DNA of 46,212 nt, taken from Candidatus Omnitrophota bacterium (lineage in GTDB: Bacteria > Omnitrophota > Omnitrophia > Omnitrophales > Aquincolibacteriaceae). The notes beneath the pieces were generated by a model. It was not told the DNA's origin. It saw only the letters and a list, made by a program, of their open reading frames with translations, and ran no database searches. The stretch spans positions 1 to 46,212 of the forward strand of contig JAUYMS010000009.1 in assembly GCA_030698625.1 (NCBI GenBank), written 5' to 3'. A program made the position numbers and the translations under genes. Positions 32,298 to 41,117 of the stretch are shown here, in pieces. Positions within the stretch are counted from its first letter, which is position 1; every line of letters begins with the position of its first letter.

Positions 32298-32387
32298 CTA
32301 GGCCGGCTTTTTAGCCTTCACTTTTAACCGCTTTTTCCGTCTGGCGCGCCTTTTCCGCTTAAGGCGTCTCTTAATGTCCTGGCCCAT
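32298..32387 (-). CDS. Very basic 29-residue mini-protein upstream of infC
   Basis: An ATG at 32387 preceded by GGAGGGG five nt upstream opens a 29-codon frame beginning MGQDIKRRLKRKRRARR. About 17 of the 29 residues are Lys or Arg. The length, charge and location next to ribosomal protein and IF3 genes resemble small rRNA-binding proteins such as bTHX or bS22/COX24-type peptides. That likeness is compositional, not a demonstrated homology. It is too short for usual gene calling. It would be transcribed ahead of, and separately from, the infC promoter. Confidence 0.55.
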   Translation of the reverse strand: MGQDIKRRLKRKRRARRKKRLKVKAKKPA

Positions 32388-32489
32388 GTCCCCTCCGTCA
32401 TTTGTGAAGCGCAATGAATACCATAGCCTGGGATTTATTTCAACTCTTTTCAACAAAACCACTTACAGCATCGGCGCTTGAGGAGGGTC

Positions 32490-32518
32490 TTGGTCTCTGA
32501 CTTAAGTCGTGCTAGACT
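32490..32518 (+). promoter_or_regulatory. Weak candidate promoter for the small heat-shock gene
   Basis: TTGGTC (32490-32495) and TAGACT (32513-32518) are separated by 17 nt, giving 3/6 and 4/6 matches. No CIRCE element or sigma-32-type CTTGAA/CCCCAT pattern was seen. Confidence 0.3.
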
Positions 32519-32551
32519 AACGCCTTACTTGACTCACTTAAGGAGATTTAT

Positions 32552-33220
32552 ATGGCGACTCAGACTAAGAATATGAATTGGCTCTACGGCATCATAGCCG
32601 TCCTGGCAACCTTGTTGATTCTTCAAACTTGCTATTTGCTCCTGAGCCGGAAAAATGGAGCCGTGCCTGCGAAGAAGTCAGCCGTCACTGTGCAGCAAGC
32701 ATCTCACAGCTCACCCTCGCAGACGAAACCGTCCACCTGGTTCTCATCCGCCGCTCCGGCGCGTGACGAGACCCGGAAGGATCCCTTCGCTGAAATGGAG
32801 CACATGCAGGCCCGCATGAACCGGGTTTTTAATACGATGATGAGGTACGGCCCGGTCATCGCCCAAGATCTCGGAAGCGGATTCTCATCTTTTCATCCCG
32901 CAATGGATTTGCAAGAAACCGAATCCGATTATATTGTCCGTGTTGATTTGCCTGGCACCGACAAAGACAAAATCGAGATTAGCGTCCGGAACATGCTTCT
33001 GACCGTCCAGGGTACGCGTGAAGTCGAAAGCGAATCTGCTGATAATAACCAGGGCTTTTATACTCAAGAACGAAGCTATGGCTCTTTCGCCAGAACGCTA
33101 ACGCTTCCGGGGCCGGTCAATGAGACCAGCGTAAAAGCGGAGTACAAGGACGGGGTCCTGACCATCTTCTTACCAAAGCTCAGTCCCGGTAAAGAGGCCC
33201 AGAAGATTGCGGTTCAGTAG
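32552..33220 (+). CDS. Membrane-anchored Hsp20/alpha-crystallin small heat-shock protein
   Basis: Small heat-shock proteins hold unfolding clients. This 222-residue member has a hydrophobic anchor at ~10-32, a Pro/Ser-rich linker (~35-75), an amphipathic segment with MEHMQARMNRVFNTMM (~80-97) and an alpha-crystallin domain (~113-205). That domain contains MDLQETESDYIVRVDLPG and EYKDGVLTIFLPK, and an IxV-type C-terminal motif (KIAVQ) follows. Positive charges after the anchor (RKNGAVPAKK) suggest the chaperone domain faces the cytoplasm. Most family members are soluble, so the anchor is unusual. A strong AAGGAGA site precedes the ATG. It is monocistronic. Confidence 0.92.
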   Translation: MATQTKNMNWLYGIIAVLATLLILQTCYLLLSRKNGAVPAKKSAVTVQQASHSSPSQTKPSTWFSSAAPARDETRKDPFAEMEHMQARMNRVFNTMMRYGPVIAQDLGSGFSSFHPAMDLQETESDYIVRVDLPGTDKDKIEISVRNMLLTVQGTREVESESADNNQGFYTQERSYGSFARTLTLPGPVNETSVKAEYKDGVLTIFLPKLSPGKEAQKIAVQ

Positions 33221-33235
33221 CATCTATATTCCTCG

Positions 33236-33264
33236 TTGAAATCCCAAGCGATTGTGATTAAGAT
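33236..33264 (+). promoter_or_regulatory. Sigma-70 promoter for tRNA-Val
   Basis: TTGAAA (33236-33241) and TAAGAT (33259-33264) are separated by 17 nt. The start near 33271 lies 8 nt before the mature tRNA. Confidence 0.5.
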
Positions 33265-33278
33265 GAATGCTCTTTTGC

Positions 33279-33355
33279 GGGCGGTTAGCTCAGTTGGTTA
33301 GAGCACTACCTTGACATGGTAGGGGTCACAGGTTCGAATCCTGTACCGCCCACCA
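33279..33355 (+). tRNA. tRNA-Val (anticodon GAC)
   Basis: The acceptor GGGCGGT pairs with ACCGCCC, the D-arm is GCTC/GAGC, the anticodon stem CTACC/GGTAG has loop TTGACAT (anticodon GAC), and the T-arm ACAGG/CCTGT has loop TTCGAAT. The discriminator A and CCA are encoded (33352-33355). It is the only one of the three tRNAs here with a genomic CCA. Confidence 0.96.
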
Positions 33356-33370
33356 ATTTACAACCCAAAT

Positions 33371-34170
33371 ATGCCGTTCCGAACGCAGCCACTCAGCGAT
33401 GATCTCGACAGCCTAGTCCCTCCGCCCGAGTTGCGTCGCCCTCGTGGAATCGAAGCCTCTGCATACATCAAAGACGGTCACGATATCGTCTCACGAGTCC
33501 GCGCCTCTGCGGGCTTAACTCCGAACAGTCATGTCCTCGACGTCGGCTGCGGCAGCGGAAGGTTTGCATCCGCTTTGACGCAGTTTTTGGAAGCCGGCAG
33601 CTATAGCGGCCTTGAGGTGCAGCACCCTTCATCGATCACCTAAACAGCAGCATCGCAAAGCGATTCTCGAATTTTCACTTTCATCACGCCGATATTTATC
33701 ACTCCTACTATTATCCGCAGGGCAAGCAGCGCGCCGAAGAGTACCGCTTTCCTTACGAGAATGAGAAGTTCGACGTTGTCTATCTGAATTCGATATTCAC
33801 TCATTTACTCCCGCACGCGATCCGCCGCTACCTGGAAGAAATCAGACGGGTCCTCATGGCAGGAGGTCGCGTCCTAGCCACCTACCTCATCGCTAATGAG
33901 GAGTCGTTGCGCCTCGACGAGGCGGGCGGCTGCCTCGAGGAGCTTCGTCAGGGCCGAGGGAGTGCCATCAATGTTCGGTATAAGAATCATTGGGCGCGCG
34001 ACGCGGAGACTCCCGAGCGCATGATCATTGTCGACGAAGATTGGCTGCAAAACACCTACAAAGAAGCCGGCTTAGAAATCACACAGCTTTTCTGGGGCTG
34101 GTGGTGCGGCAGGCCGAAAAGCCCCGGCACGATCGCTCAAGACGTGATTATCGCACGCCCTATCCCCTAG
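33371..34170 (+). pseudogene. Class I SAM-dependent methyltransferase, interrupted by a -1 frameshift
   Basis: The first frame (33371-33643) gives 90 residues including the SAM-binding motif VLDVGCGSGRFA. It then hits a stop shortly after YSGLEV. The continuation lies in another frame from about 33630: IDHLNSSIAKRF, FDVVYLNSIFTHLL and, after the in-frame ATG at 33856, GGRVLATYLI through to VIIARPIP. Adding one base between about 33615 and 33635 restores a 266-residue methyltransferase. It is therefore a recently broken gene or carries a sequencing/assembly error. It follows tRNA-Val by 15 bp and overlaps the convergent TMTC-like gene by 11 bp. The acceptor is unknown; proximity to glycosyltransferases hints at sugar or lipid methylation. 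Confidence 0.8.
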
Positions 34171-36199
34171 CACTGTACGTCTTTTTGCCGACCATCATTT
34201 CTTCGGCCATAGCCAATGCGTGACGCGCCCTTTCGTAATCGGGATTTATCTGTAAAGCTCGCTTCAGCGGTTCGACGGCTTCTTGAACCCTTCCCTGCTG
34301 GGCTAAATTCAAACCCAAATTAAAGCGGAATTCGGCATTTTCGGGCTCCACGCGAATGGCCTCAAGAAAGCACAATTCGGCCCCAGCAAAATCACCGAGC
34401 GCTGAAAGGGCGACACCCAGGTTACTCTGCCCCTCCGCGATGTGGGGACTGGCCTTCGCGGCCCGGCGAAGATAAGGCTCGGCATCCGCGAACCTGCCTT
34501 GTTGCAACAGCAGGCCGCCAAGGCTGCGAAGGGCGTCGACAAACCTGGGGTGAAGACGGATTGCCGTCAAAAAGTATCGCTCAGCCTCTTTGTAGTTCTT
34601 CTGCCTCTCTCTGAGCTTGCCCACCCGAAAGGGATATTCGGCACGATCCGGAAACGCCGCCATCAACTTCGCATACAAAGCCTCGGCTTCTTTATCCCTT
34701 CCCATCAAAAAAAATATTTTCGCCATGTTGCCTTCGATTTCATCTAAATCAGGCTGCAGACTGTGCGCCTGCTGAAGATAATCCAAAGCCTCTTCATAGC
34801 GCCCACTTCGGGCCAGCGCCTTTGCGAGATTGATTTTTGTCGGCGCGTCGTCGATGTTGCGTTTTACCGCTTCCTGATAAAATACCAACGCGTCCTGGAA
34901 GCTATCACCCTCCGCAACCTCGGCCCCCAATAAATGATGCGCCAGGGGGTTTTGGGGATCCAATGCCAGACCGCGTGCAGCAAAGCTCGAGGTATCGCGC
35001 CAGGAAAAACTCTGAGCCCTGGCGAGGCCTCCAAGCCCAATAACAACGGCAGCGCTCAGGGCGCAAGTGAGCACTCTCCCGAAACGCCTGTTTGAAAAAA
35101 GATCTGCGACAGCCCATACCGTGATCACAATCAGTCCCAGGATCGGCACATACATGAAGCGATCTCCCATCCGCGGGGCGCTTAGCACCGGCAACAAGGT
35201 CACCAGATACCAGAGCCATCCCACCGCCAGAAACGGCTGATCGACATGTGCGAGCATGAGCCAGGTTATAAAACCAAGCAAAACAAACGAAACCATCGCA
35301 ATACCGGTCGGAGCGGCACCGACATACGGGCTATACAGACCCAGGCCTATCGGCCAGAAGGCTTTGATCAACAATATCACCGGCGTCACGATCGCATTCG
35401 TCATGACCTCAAGAGGCATCGAGAACCTCACGGCATCAGGCACTCGGTATAGTGCCACGACTGCAGGGACCACAGCCATCAAACAAAGGGGGATTTTTTC
35501 TAGGATGCACCGAAATAACATCTGAGTCCGAAAGGGCCGAATCCCGATTCGGCCAAGCGGCCAGTAATCGATAAATAACAACACGATCGGCAGCATCATT
35601 GAAACGGGCTTTGCCATGAGCGACAGCGAATAGAGCAGCACTACGGCCGTTTTTTCCAGGGCCGAGGGCCGGTGCTGCTGCCTAGCGTAAGCCCAAATCG
35701 TCAGCAGCATGAAGAAGGCACACAACAGATCCTTTCTTGCACTCACCCAACACACCGTCTCAACTTGCAGCGGGTGCACGGCGAATATCAGCGCTACGAC
35801 GAGACATCTCACAGTCCGGGCGGTCAGATAGCGCAGGACAAGAAAAACACCCACTGCATTGGCGGCATGTAAAATTAAATTTGTCAGGTGATGCCCGGCA
35901 GGGTTCATGCCGGAGAATTCCGCATCCAGGATGCGGGAGACAAGTGTGGCGGGTTGCCAGTAATCGACATAGGAGGAAGGACTGAAGAAGTCAGCCGAAA
36001 GGGCCCACTTGAGCGCTGCCCAGTTCAGGCCCCCCGAGAGGTGCGGATTCTGATAGATAAAGTTCGCATCGTCGTAACGCAGGAAATCAAAGGTAACGGC
36101 TTGCCCAAATACCGCCGCCACCGCCAGAATGAGGCCGCAACAACAGAAAAAAACCGTCGCGGTCGGGGAGACCTGCACCTTAAGATTCAAGTTTAGCAA
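34160..36199 (-). CDS. TMTC-like GT-C glycosyltransferase with C-terminal TPR repeats
   Basis: This protein of 679 residues has 10-11 membrane helices in ~1-425, followed by about seven tetratricopeptide repeats (~430-670). The first luminal/periplasmic loop has the acidic motif RYDDANFIYQNP. The conserved FAVHPLQVETVCWVSARKDLL segment is that of eukaryotic TMTC O-mannosyltransferases and their bacterial relatives. It would transfer a sugar from a lipid carrier in the inner membrane, with the TPRs binding protein substrate. The TTG at 36199, with AAGG upstream, overlaps the preceding gene by 20 bp; a GTG seven codons later is the alternative. Confidence 0.82.
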   Translation of the reverse strand: MLNLNLKVQVSPTATVFFCCCGLILAVAAVFGQAVTFDFLRYDDANFIYQNPHLSGGLNWAALKWALSADFFSPSSYVDYWQPATLVSRILDAEFSGMNPAGHHLTNLILHAANAVGVFLVLRYLTARTVRCLVVALIFAVHPLQVETVCWVSARKDLLCAFFMLLTIWAYARQQHRPSALEKTAVVLLYSLSLMAKPVSMMLPIVLLFIDYWPLGRIGIRPFRTQMLFRCILEKIPLCLMAVVPAVVALYRVPDAVRFSMPLEVMTNAIVTPVILLIKAFWPIGLGLYSPYVGAAPTGIAMVSFVLLGFITWLMLAHVDQPFLAVGWLWYLVTLLPVLSAPRMGDRFMYVPILGLIVITVWAVADLFSNRRFGRVLTCALSAAVVIGLGGLARAQSFSWRDTSSFAARGLALDPQNPLAHHLLGAEVAEGDSFQDALVFYQEAVKRNIDDAPTKINLAKALARSGRYEEALDYLQQAHSLQPDLDEIEGNMAKIFFLMGRDKEAEALYAKLMAAFPDRAEYPFRVGKLRERQKNYKEAERYFLTAIRLHPRFVDALRSLGGLLLQQGRFADAEPYLRRAAKASPHIAEGQSNLGVALSALGDFAGAELCFLEAIRVEPENAEFRFNLGLNLAQQGRVQEAVEPLKRALQINPDYERARHALAMAEEMMVGKKTYSARG

Positions 36200-37586
36200 C
36201 TTGCCTTCTTGCCATCGGCACGTCTTTGTAATTGAAGATCGTTAGCTTCCGGTCCCGCAAGATTTTGATGTGTTCCTCTAACAAATGCGGTTTAACGTGG
36301 ATCGCCTTCAAAGCATCAGGATCACCTGCGTCGGCGAATCGTTGGATGCTCCCCCTAATGGACTGAACCGCCTCTGTCAAAAGTGCGACCGAAAACACAG
36401 AAGTATGCAGCGTAAGAACCGTGATGGATACGCATACAACCGCGCTTAAAGAGCGCAGCTTGGGCACTGCCGTGGAGCGAAATACAAGCGCGCCAAAGAC
36501 CAAGACCGCAATCCAGAACGGATACGCAGCGGTAATGTACTGCCCATCCCGTGCCCAAGCATGTCCCAATCCCCCACGGCCGACCGCGGCAAGGAGGTCG
36601 TTTGCAAACACGAAAAGACCGATGCCGAAGAAACTCAGGTAATATTCTCTCGGAATCTTCGTCTGGAACAGCAGGTAAAAGGAAAAAGCAAAAAAAAGAG
36701 CACAACCAACGATACCGGTCAAGAGTGGCCACAGAAATTGACCCGGCACCATAACCACAGCCACGGGCCCTCCCAAAAATACGAAAATAAAGATGAGAAA
36801 ATTTCCGGGATCTTCGAGAATGTGCGTCGGGTCTCGGTAGGGAGGATAAAAATCAAAGCCGTGCATATACGGAGTCACGACGAGAACCGCCGCAACCACC
36901 CATAGTCCGAGCGCACACCTCTTCTGCCCGGGAGTACGAAACTCGTTCAGGCAAAGAAGAATCCAGCCTACCGGCCAGTAGACAAGCCCTCCGGAAAAGG
37001 AATAATTAGACAACGCCCCTAAGCCGGCGGCAAGCCCGAAGCGCCTCCAGCGAAATGGCGCAGCCGTCAGAAACACTAATCCTGTTATGGCGGTAAAAAA
37101 GCATATGAAATTGACGATCTTCTCGCCCCAGATCCAGCACTTCCATTGGCCGATGGAGTACACCATGAGGAAAACCACCGGAATCAACTGTCTAACGATA
37201 CGACTCCCAAGGCAAGGCTTTGCGCGCAGTAGTGCGCAGCAAAAAGCCGCAAATGTTCCGCCGGCCAGAGACAAATTCAACACGACTTCGTATCGGAGAT
37301 CCCAATGCGTGAGACGGGCCATGTAGGTTTGAATCAATCTCGGAAACGGGCTTCTGTGTTGAGAACTCCAAGCCCAAAAATCGTTAAAACTGAGCGTTCC
37401 CTCAAAGACTTTGCGAATACGATCCATATTATCCCACTCATCGGCCCAGGGCATTTCGATGGGGTAGCGAAAAAGGAGAAACACGAGAAGCAGGAAATTG
37501 AGTCCCGCAACGGCCCACAGAAGGACCGGCCCGGGACTGCGGAGGGGAAAAGTCAGATTTTGCTTCTCATGAGGGGCTCTCAGCAA
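36180..37586 (-). CDS. Polytopic membrane protein, possible GT-C glycosyltransferase
   Basis: I do not recognise a named family. From the TTG at 37586 (GGAG 7 nt upstream) the product is 468 residues with about ten helices. A longer reading to 37742 would overlap rdgB by 176 bp and is unlikely. After the first helix a loop carries MPWADEWDNM, acidic residues in the place where GT-C glycosyltransferases hold their catalytic Asp/Glu. A soluble tail of about 75 residues ends the protein. Coupled overlaps with rdgB (20 bp) and with the TMTC-like gene (20 bp) suggest a shared role in envelope glycosylation. This is an inference. Confidence 0.6.
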   Translation of the reverse strand: MLRAPHEKQNLTFPLRSPGPVLLWAVAGLNFLLLVFLLFRYPIEMPWADEWDNMDRIRKVFEGTLSFNDFWAWSSQHRSPFPRLIQTYMARLTHWDLRYEVVLNLSLAGGTFAAFCCALLRAKPCLGSRIVRQLIPVVFLMVYSIGQWKCWIWGEKIVNFICFFTAITGLVFLTAAPFRWRRFGLAAGLGALSNYSFSGGLVYWPVGWILLCLNEFRTPGQKRCALGLWVVAAVLVVTPYMHGFDFYPPYRDPTHILEDPGNFLIFIFVFLGGPVAVVMVPGQFLWPLLTGIVGCALFFAFSFYLLFQTKIPREYYLSFFGIGLFVFANDLLAAVGRGGLGHAWARDGQYITAAYPFWIAVLVFGALVFRSTAVPKLRSLSAVVCVSITVLTLHTSVFSVALLTEAVQSIRGSIQRFADAGDPDALKAIHVKPHLLEEHIKILRDRKLTIFNYKDVPMARRQVAKLES

Positions 37587-38190
37587 GATACGTCTCCAGC
37601 AAAGATTTGGCCTTCTCGAGGGCCTTTGCACGATGCGAAACTTCGTGTTTCTTTTCAACAGGCACTTCGCCGAAAGTCCTCTCGAAAGGCGGGTAATAAA
37701 AAATGGGGTCATAGCCAAATCCGTTTTCGCCGCGGCGCTCACGCGCGATCACACCGTAGACTTCCCCTTCGACGCCCCCGATCACGTCTGTCGGATCGGC
37801 AATGGCAATGGCAGAACTAAAATGGGCTCCGCGGCAATTATCGGGAACCGCATCTAAAAGCCGCAATACCTTTTCGTTATTTTTATCGTCGTTTCCTTCC
37901 GCGCCCGAAAAGCGCGCCGAGTAGACTCCGGGAGCTCCCTCCAAGGCGTCGCAACACAATCCTGAATCCTCCGCCAGAGTCAGCATGCCGGTCTGTTTTG
38001 CGTACCCCACGGCCTTCAGGATGGCGTTGTCGGCAAAAGTCTTACCGTCTTCGGCAACCTCCTCGGTCGGCGGCAGATCTTTAAGGCAAACCAGTTTCAA
38101 AGGAAGCGTGGACAAGAGCGCTTGCAACTCGCCCAGTTTCTTGGCATTCGTCGTGGCGACAAGAAGGGTTACAGGGCCGCCGGCTGTCAT
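37567..38190 (-). CDS. rdgB: XTP/dITP diphosphatase (RdgB/HAM1)
   Basis: This pyrophosphatase cleanses ITP, XTP and dITP from the nucleotide pool. The ATG at 38190 overlaps the rph stop by 4 bp and gives 207 residues. Motifs are [14 protein letters not shown] at the N-terminus, [33 protein letters not shown] and the C-terminal VSHRAKAL. The rph-rdgB pair is a widespread arrangement. Confidence 0.96.
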   Translation of the reverse strand: MTAGGPVTLLVATTNAKKLGELQALLSTLPLKLVCLKDLPPTEEVAEDGKTFADNAILKAVGYAKQTGMLTLAEDSGLCCDALEGAPGVYSARFSGAEGNDDKNNEKVLRLLDAVPDNCRGAHFSSAIAIADPTDVIGGVEGEVYGVIARERRGENGFGYDPIFYYPPFERTFGEVPVEKKHEVSHRAKALEKAKSLLETYLAESPS

Positions 38191-38903
38191 CTGCCAAAAC
38201 ACTTCTTCTGGGCCTCGAGCAGTTCGCGCACCCCGCGCTTTGCCAACGCGAGCATCCGATCCATTTCCGCTTGAACAAAGGGAGTCCCTTCAGCGGTGCC
38301 CTGGACTTCAACGAACTTCCCCTTACCGGTCATCACAACATTCATATCCACGTCGGCCTTTGAATCTTCCTCATAGCAAAGATCCAGTACAGGTATCTTA
38401 TTGACAATCCCCACACTCACCGCAGCCACAGAATCTTTGAGCGGGCTCACTGAGAGCAGCCCTTGATCCATGAGCTTTGCGATGGCTTGCCGGAGCGCAA
38501 CATAACTCCCCGTGATGGCTGCCGTACGTGTCCCCCCGTCTCCCTGAATGACATCGGCATCAATCCAAACAGTTCTCTCCCCGAGCTTTTTTAAATCGAT
38601 AATGCAGCGAAGGCTCCTGCCGATCAGCCGCTGTATTTCCAAAGTTCGGCCGGAGGCCTTTCCTTTGCTCGCCTCACGCATGATGCGGTCCGAACAGGAG
38701 GCGGGAAGCATGCCGTATTCGGCGGTGACCCAGCCGCGGCCCTTATTTTTGAGGAACGGCGGTACTTTTTCCTCCACGCTGGCAGTACAAAGTACACGGG
38801 TATTGCCCATTTCAATCATGCAGGATCCCGTTGCAAATTTCAGATAACTTTTCTGAAGCTTTACTTTTCTGAGCTGGTTCGCTTTTCTTCCGTCAGGTCG
38901 CAA
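38187..38903 (-). CDS. rph: Ribonuclease PH
   Basis: RNase PH is a phosphorolytic 3'-5' exonuclease for tRNA ends. The 238-residue protein has the family's RPDGRK start, [33 protein letters not shown] (phosphate-binding region) and [19 protein letters not shown]. The start is TTG at 38903, supported by GAGGAGG six nt upstream and by the usual N-terminal RxDGR motif. It overlaps rdgB by 4 bp. Confidence 0.97.
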   Translation of the reverse strand: MRPDGRKANQLRKVKLQKSYLKFATGSCMIEMGNTRVLCTASVEEKVPPFLKNKGRGWVTAEYGMLPASCSDRIMREASKGKASGRTLEIQRLIGRSLRCIIDLKKLGERTVWIDADVIQGDGGTRTAAITGSYVALRQAIAKLMDQGLLSVSPLKDSVAAVSVGIVNKIPVLDLCYEEDSKADVDMNVVMTGKGKFVEVQGTAEGTPFVQAEMDRMLALAKRGVRELLEAQKKCFGR

Positions 38904-38928
38904 TCAATGCCTCCTCGGTGTCAATCCA

Positions 38929-39642
38929 TTAAGGGATCTGTAAAATACGGTGCAGTCTGGGCAAGAGTCGCACATTGAGGTCTCGAGCGGCCTCATCGCG
39001 CATAAGCTGGTTCAGCAGTTCCATTAGCTCGGCGTCTTCATGCCCTTCTATTCCGTTTGAGACCGGCTGTAAGACAACCGGCGTCTTAGGCGCAACTTTC
39101 CTAACGATATCCATGTGGGCACGAAACTCATCCCGCTTGAGGTCTTTGGAAATCACGATTTTGACCAGGGTTTCTTTCCTGCGTGCAATTTCGAGAAATC
39201 TTGCGTGATCGCGATCAAAGTTGCCCTCGCCGGTCACACTCGCGGGCTTCATGTCCATCGCGATGCAGTCACATAAGTCGACGACGCGCCGAAGGGCCCG
39301 CCACAAAATCCCATCCGTTTCTAAATACAGCCGGAAGTTTTCAACCTTAAGCCGCCTCATGAGCGGCTCCACGAACTCAACGTAGAGCAAGGGTTCGCCT
39401 CCCGTAAAGCTCACGAAGGCGGGTTGTCCTTCGTGTTCTGCCAATCGCATCACTTCAGCCACAACCTCGTCGCGGCTCCAATCTCGCCCGCCCTTGCCGA
39501 GCTCATCACAGTAGCTGCAGCGGATATGGCACTCTTCAAATCGCACGAAGATGTGCCTCTCCCCCATATGGGTTCCTTCGCCTTGCAGCGAGGAGAAGAT
39601 CTCTGAAATTCTTGCGCTATGAGTACTGGGGGGATGTTGCAC
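38929..39642 (-). CDS. queE: 7-carboxy-7-deazaguanine synthase (radical SAM)
   Basis: QueE builds the deazaguanine ring in queuosine/preQ0 synthesis. The 237-residue protein has the substrate-binding start EIFSSLQGEGTHMGER, the iron-sulfur motif CHIRCSYC and the SAM-binding FTGGEPLL. The start is GTG at 39642, inside the last 26 bp of queC. QueD and QueF are not in the window. Confidence 0.94.
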   Translation of the reverse strand: MQHPPSTHSARISEIFSSLQGEGTHMGERHIFVRFEECHIRCSYCDELGKGGRDWSRDEVVAEVMRLAEHEGQPAFVSFTGGEPLLYVEFVEPLMRRLKVENFRLYLETDGILWRALRRVVDLCDCIAMDMKPASVTGEGNFDRDHARFLEIARRKETLVKIVISKDLKRDEFRAHMDIVRKVAPKTPVVLQPVSNGIEGHEDAELMELLNQLMRDEAARDLNVRLLPRLHRILQIP

Positions 39643-40312
39643 GAGTCACGAGAGGATCGGTAAGTCCCGCTTCCTGAAAACCCTTAGCACGCAGGATACA
39701 GGAGTCGCATTCGCCGCACGGGTCCTTCCTGCCTTGATAACACGACCATGTGTGTTCGAACGGAATGTTGAGTTTGATTCCGAGTTCCACAATCTCTTTT
39801 TTTGACAGCCGAAGCAGCGGAGTTTCGATCAGAATCGATCGGCCCCGAACTCCCGCCTTGGTTCCTCGCTTTAACACCTCGCTAAAGGCATCGAAATACT
39901 CCGGGCGGCAGTCCGGGTAGCCGCTGTAATCCAAGGCATTCGCCCCAATAAATATCGCCTCGGCCCCACGGGCCTCCGCAAAAGATGCCGCGAAAGACAA
40001 GAATACGGTATTGCGTGCGGGCACATAGGTGGATGGAATTTCACGGCTCATTTCGGCGCTGTCGCGGCCCACCGGAATCGGGCTGGTCGTGTCCAAGAGC
40101 GCGCTCCCCTTCCAAGGAAGGGATATGCTGAGGATATGGTGCTCCAGATTCAATTCGGCAGCGATACGGCGAGCGGAGTCGATCTCTCGAACGTGCACCT
40201 GGCCATAAGAGAGCGTAAGCGCCCTCACCGAATAGCCGTCCGCCAACGCTGCGTATAATGCTACCGTCGAATCCAACCCGCCTGAAAGTAGACAAATCGC
40301 TGCTGTTACCAT
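39617..40312 (-). CDS. queC: 7-cyano-7-deazaguanine (preQ0) synthase
   Basis: QueC converts CDG to preQ0 using ATP and ammonia. The 231-residue protein has the PP-loop LLSGGLDSTVAL, the STYVPARNTVFLS motif, IGANALDYSGYPDCRP and the zinc site C-x7-C-x2-C-x2-C (CYQGRKDPCGECDSC). It overlaps murI by 7 bp and queE by 26 bp. Confidence 0.96.
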   Translation of the reverse strand: MVTAAICLLSGGLDSTVALYAALADGYSVRALTLSYGQVHVREIDSARRIAAELNLEHHILSISLPWKGSALLDTTSPIPVGRDSAEMSREIPSTYVPARNTVFLSFAASFAEARGAEAIFIGANALDYSGYPDCRPEYFDAFSEVLKRGTKAGVRGRSILIETPLLRLSKKEIVELGIKLNIPFEHTWSCYQGRKDPCGECDSCILRAKGFQEAGLTDPLVTRATSPQYS

Positions 40313-41106
40313 GCCCGAATCACCTTAACTCCCCGCAGTTTTTCTCCAAGAAAGCGACTTCCGATGCCAATAAAATTTCGGGGCAAATCACTCGTAAAAA
40401 CCTTCAATCGACCTCGTCCCGAGCCCGGATAGCTTAGCCCGTTTCGTTCCAAAAGGGAAGCGAGTTTCCCCACCGTCGGCTCGGCCGAATCCACAATCCG
40501 CACGCGGGGCCCCATATACTCCTCAATGCCCTTCCTCAGCAAAGGATAGTGCGTGCACCCGAGGATCAGCGTATCAATGCGCTTTGCCTTAATCGGTTTC
40601 AGATAACGCCGAATCACCTCACGCGTCACCTCATCATCGAACCAGCCGGCCTCAACCAACGGGACAAAAAGCGGGCATGCACGACTGTAGATTTTCAGCC
40701 CGCCTCCCGCTCTTTTCAAGGTGCGCACGTAGACTTTACTGTGAATCGTCGCGTCCGTGCCGATAACTCCGAGGCGACCCGATCGCGTCACGGATAAGGC
40801 CTGAGCACACGCCGGCTGAATGACGTCAATTATGGGGATATCAAACTCATGCTTGAGTGCGCTGTACGCCGCGCTCGACGACGAGTTGCACGCGACCACA
40901 ACCGCTTTGACTTTTTGCTTCAGAAGGAATCGAGTATTTTGGAGAGAAAACTCGCGGATCTGACGAGTCGATTTGATTCCGTAAGGGAGCCGGGCAATAT
41001 CCCCAAAATAGATAAGGGGTTCTCGGGGAAGCTGTCTCCGAATCTGACGGACTACGGTGAGACCGCCCAAACCCGAATCAAATACACCAATCGGCTTGCG
41101 CGACAC
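40306..41106 (-). CDS. murI: Glutamate racemase
   Basis: MurI supplies D-glutamate for peptidoglycan. The 266-residue protein has IGVFDSGLGGLTVV and both catalytic cysteines, in VVACNSSSS (about C73) and LGCTHYPLL (about C184). The start is GTG at 41106 with GAGAG 7 nt upstream; no ATG lies nearby. It follows an aminotransferase gene by 11 bp and overlaps queC. Confidence 0.95.
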   Translation of the reverse strand: MSRKPIGVFDSGLGGLTVVRQIRRQLPREPLIYFGDIARLPYGIKSTRQIREFSLQNTRFLLKQKVKAVVVACNSSSSAAYSALKHEFDIPIIDVIQPACAQALSVTRSGRLGVIGTDATIHSKVYVRTLKRAGGGLKIYSRACPLFVPLVEAGWFDDEVTREVIRRYLKPIKAKRIDTLILGCTHYPLLRKGIEEYMGPRVRIVDSAEPTVGKLASLLERNGLSYPGSGRGRLKVFTSDLPRNFIGIGSRFLGEKLRGVKVIRAW

Positions 41107-41117
41107 GGGCGCTCTCT

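Noticed and set aside
37587-37742. A 52-residue N-terminal extension of the membrane protein after rdgB
   Set aside because: It lies entirely within rdgB, is Arg-rich and non-hydrophobic, and a TTG with a good ribosome-binding site exists at 37586.
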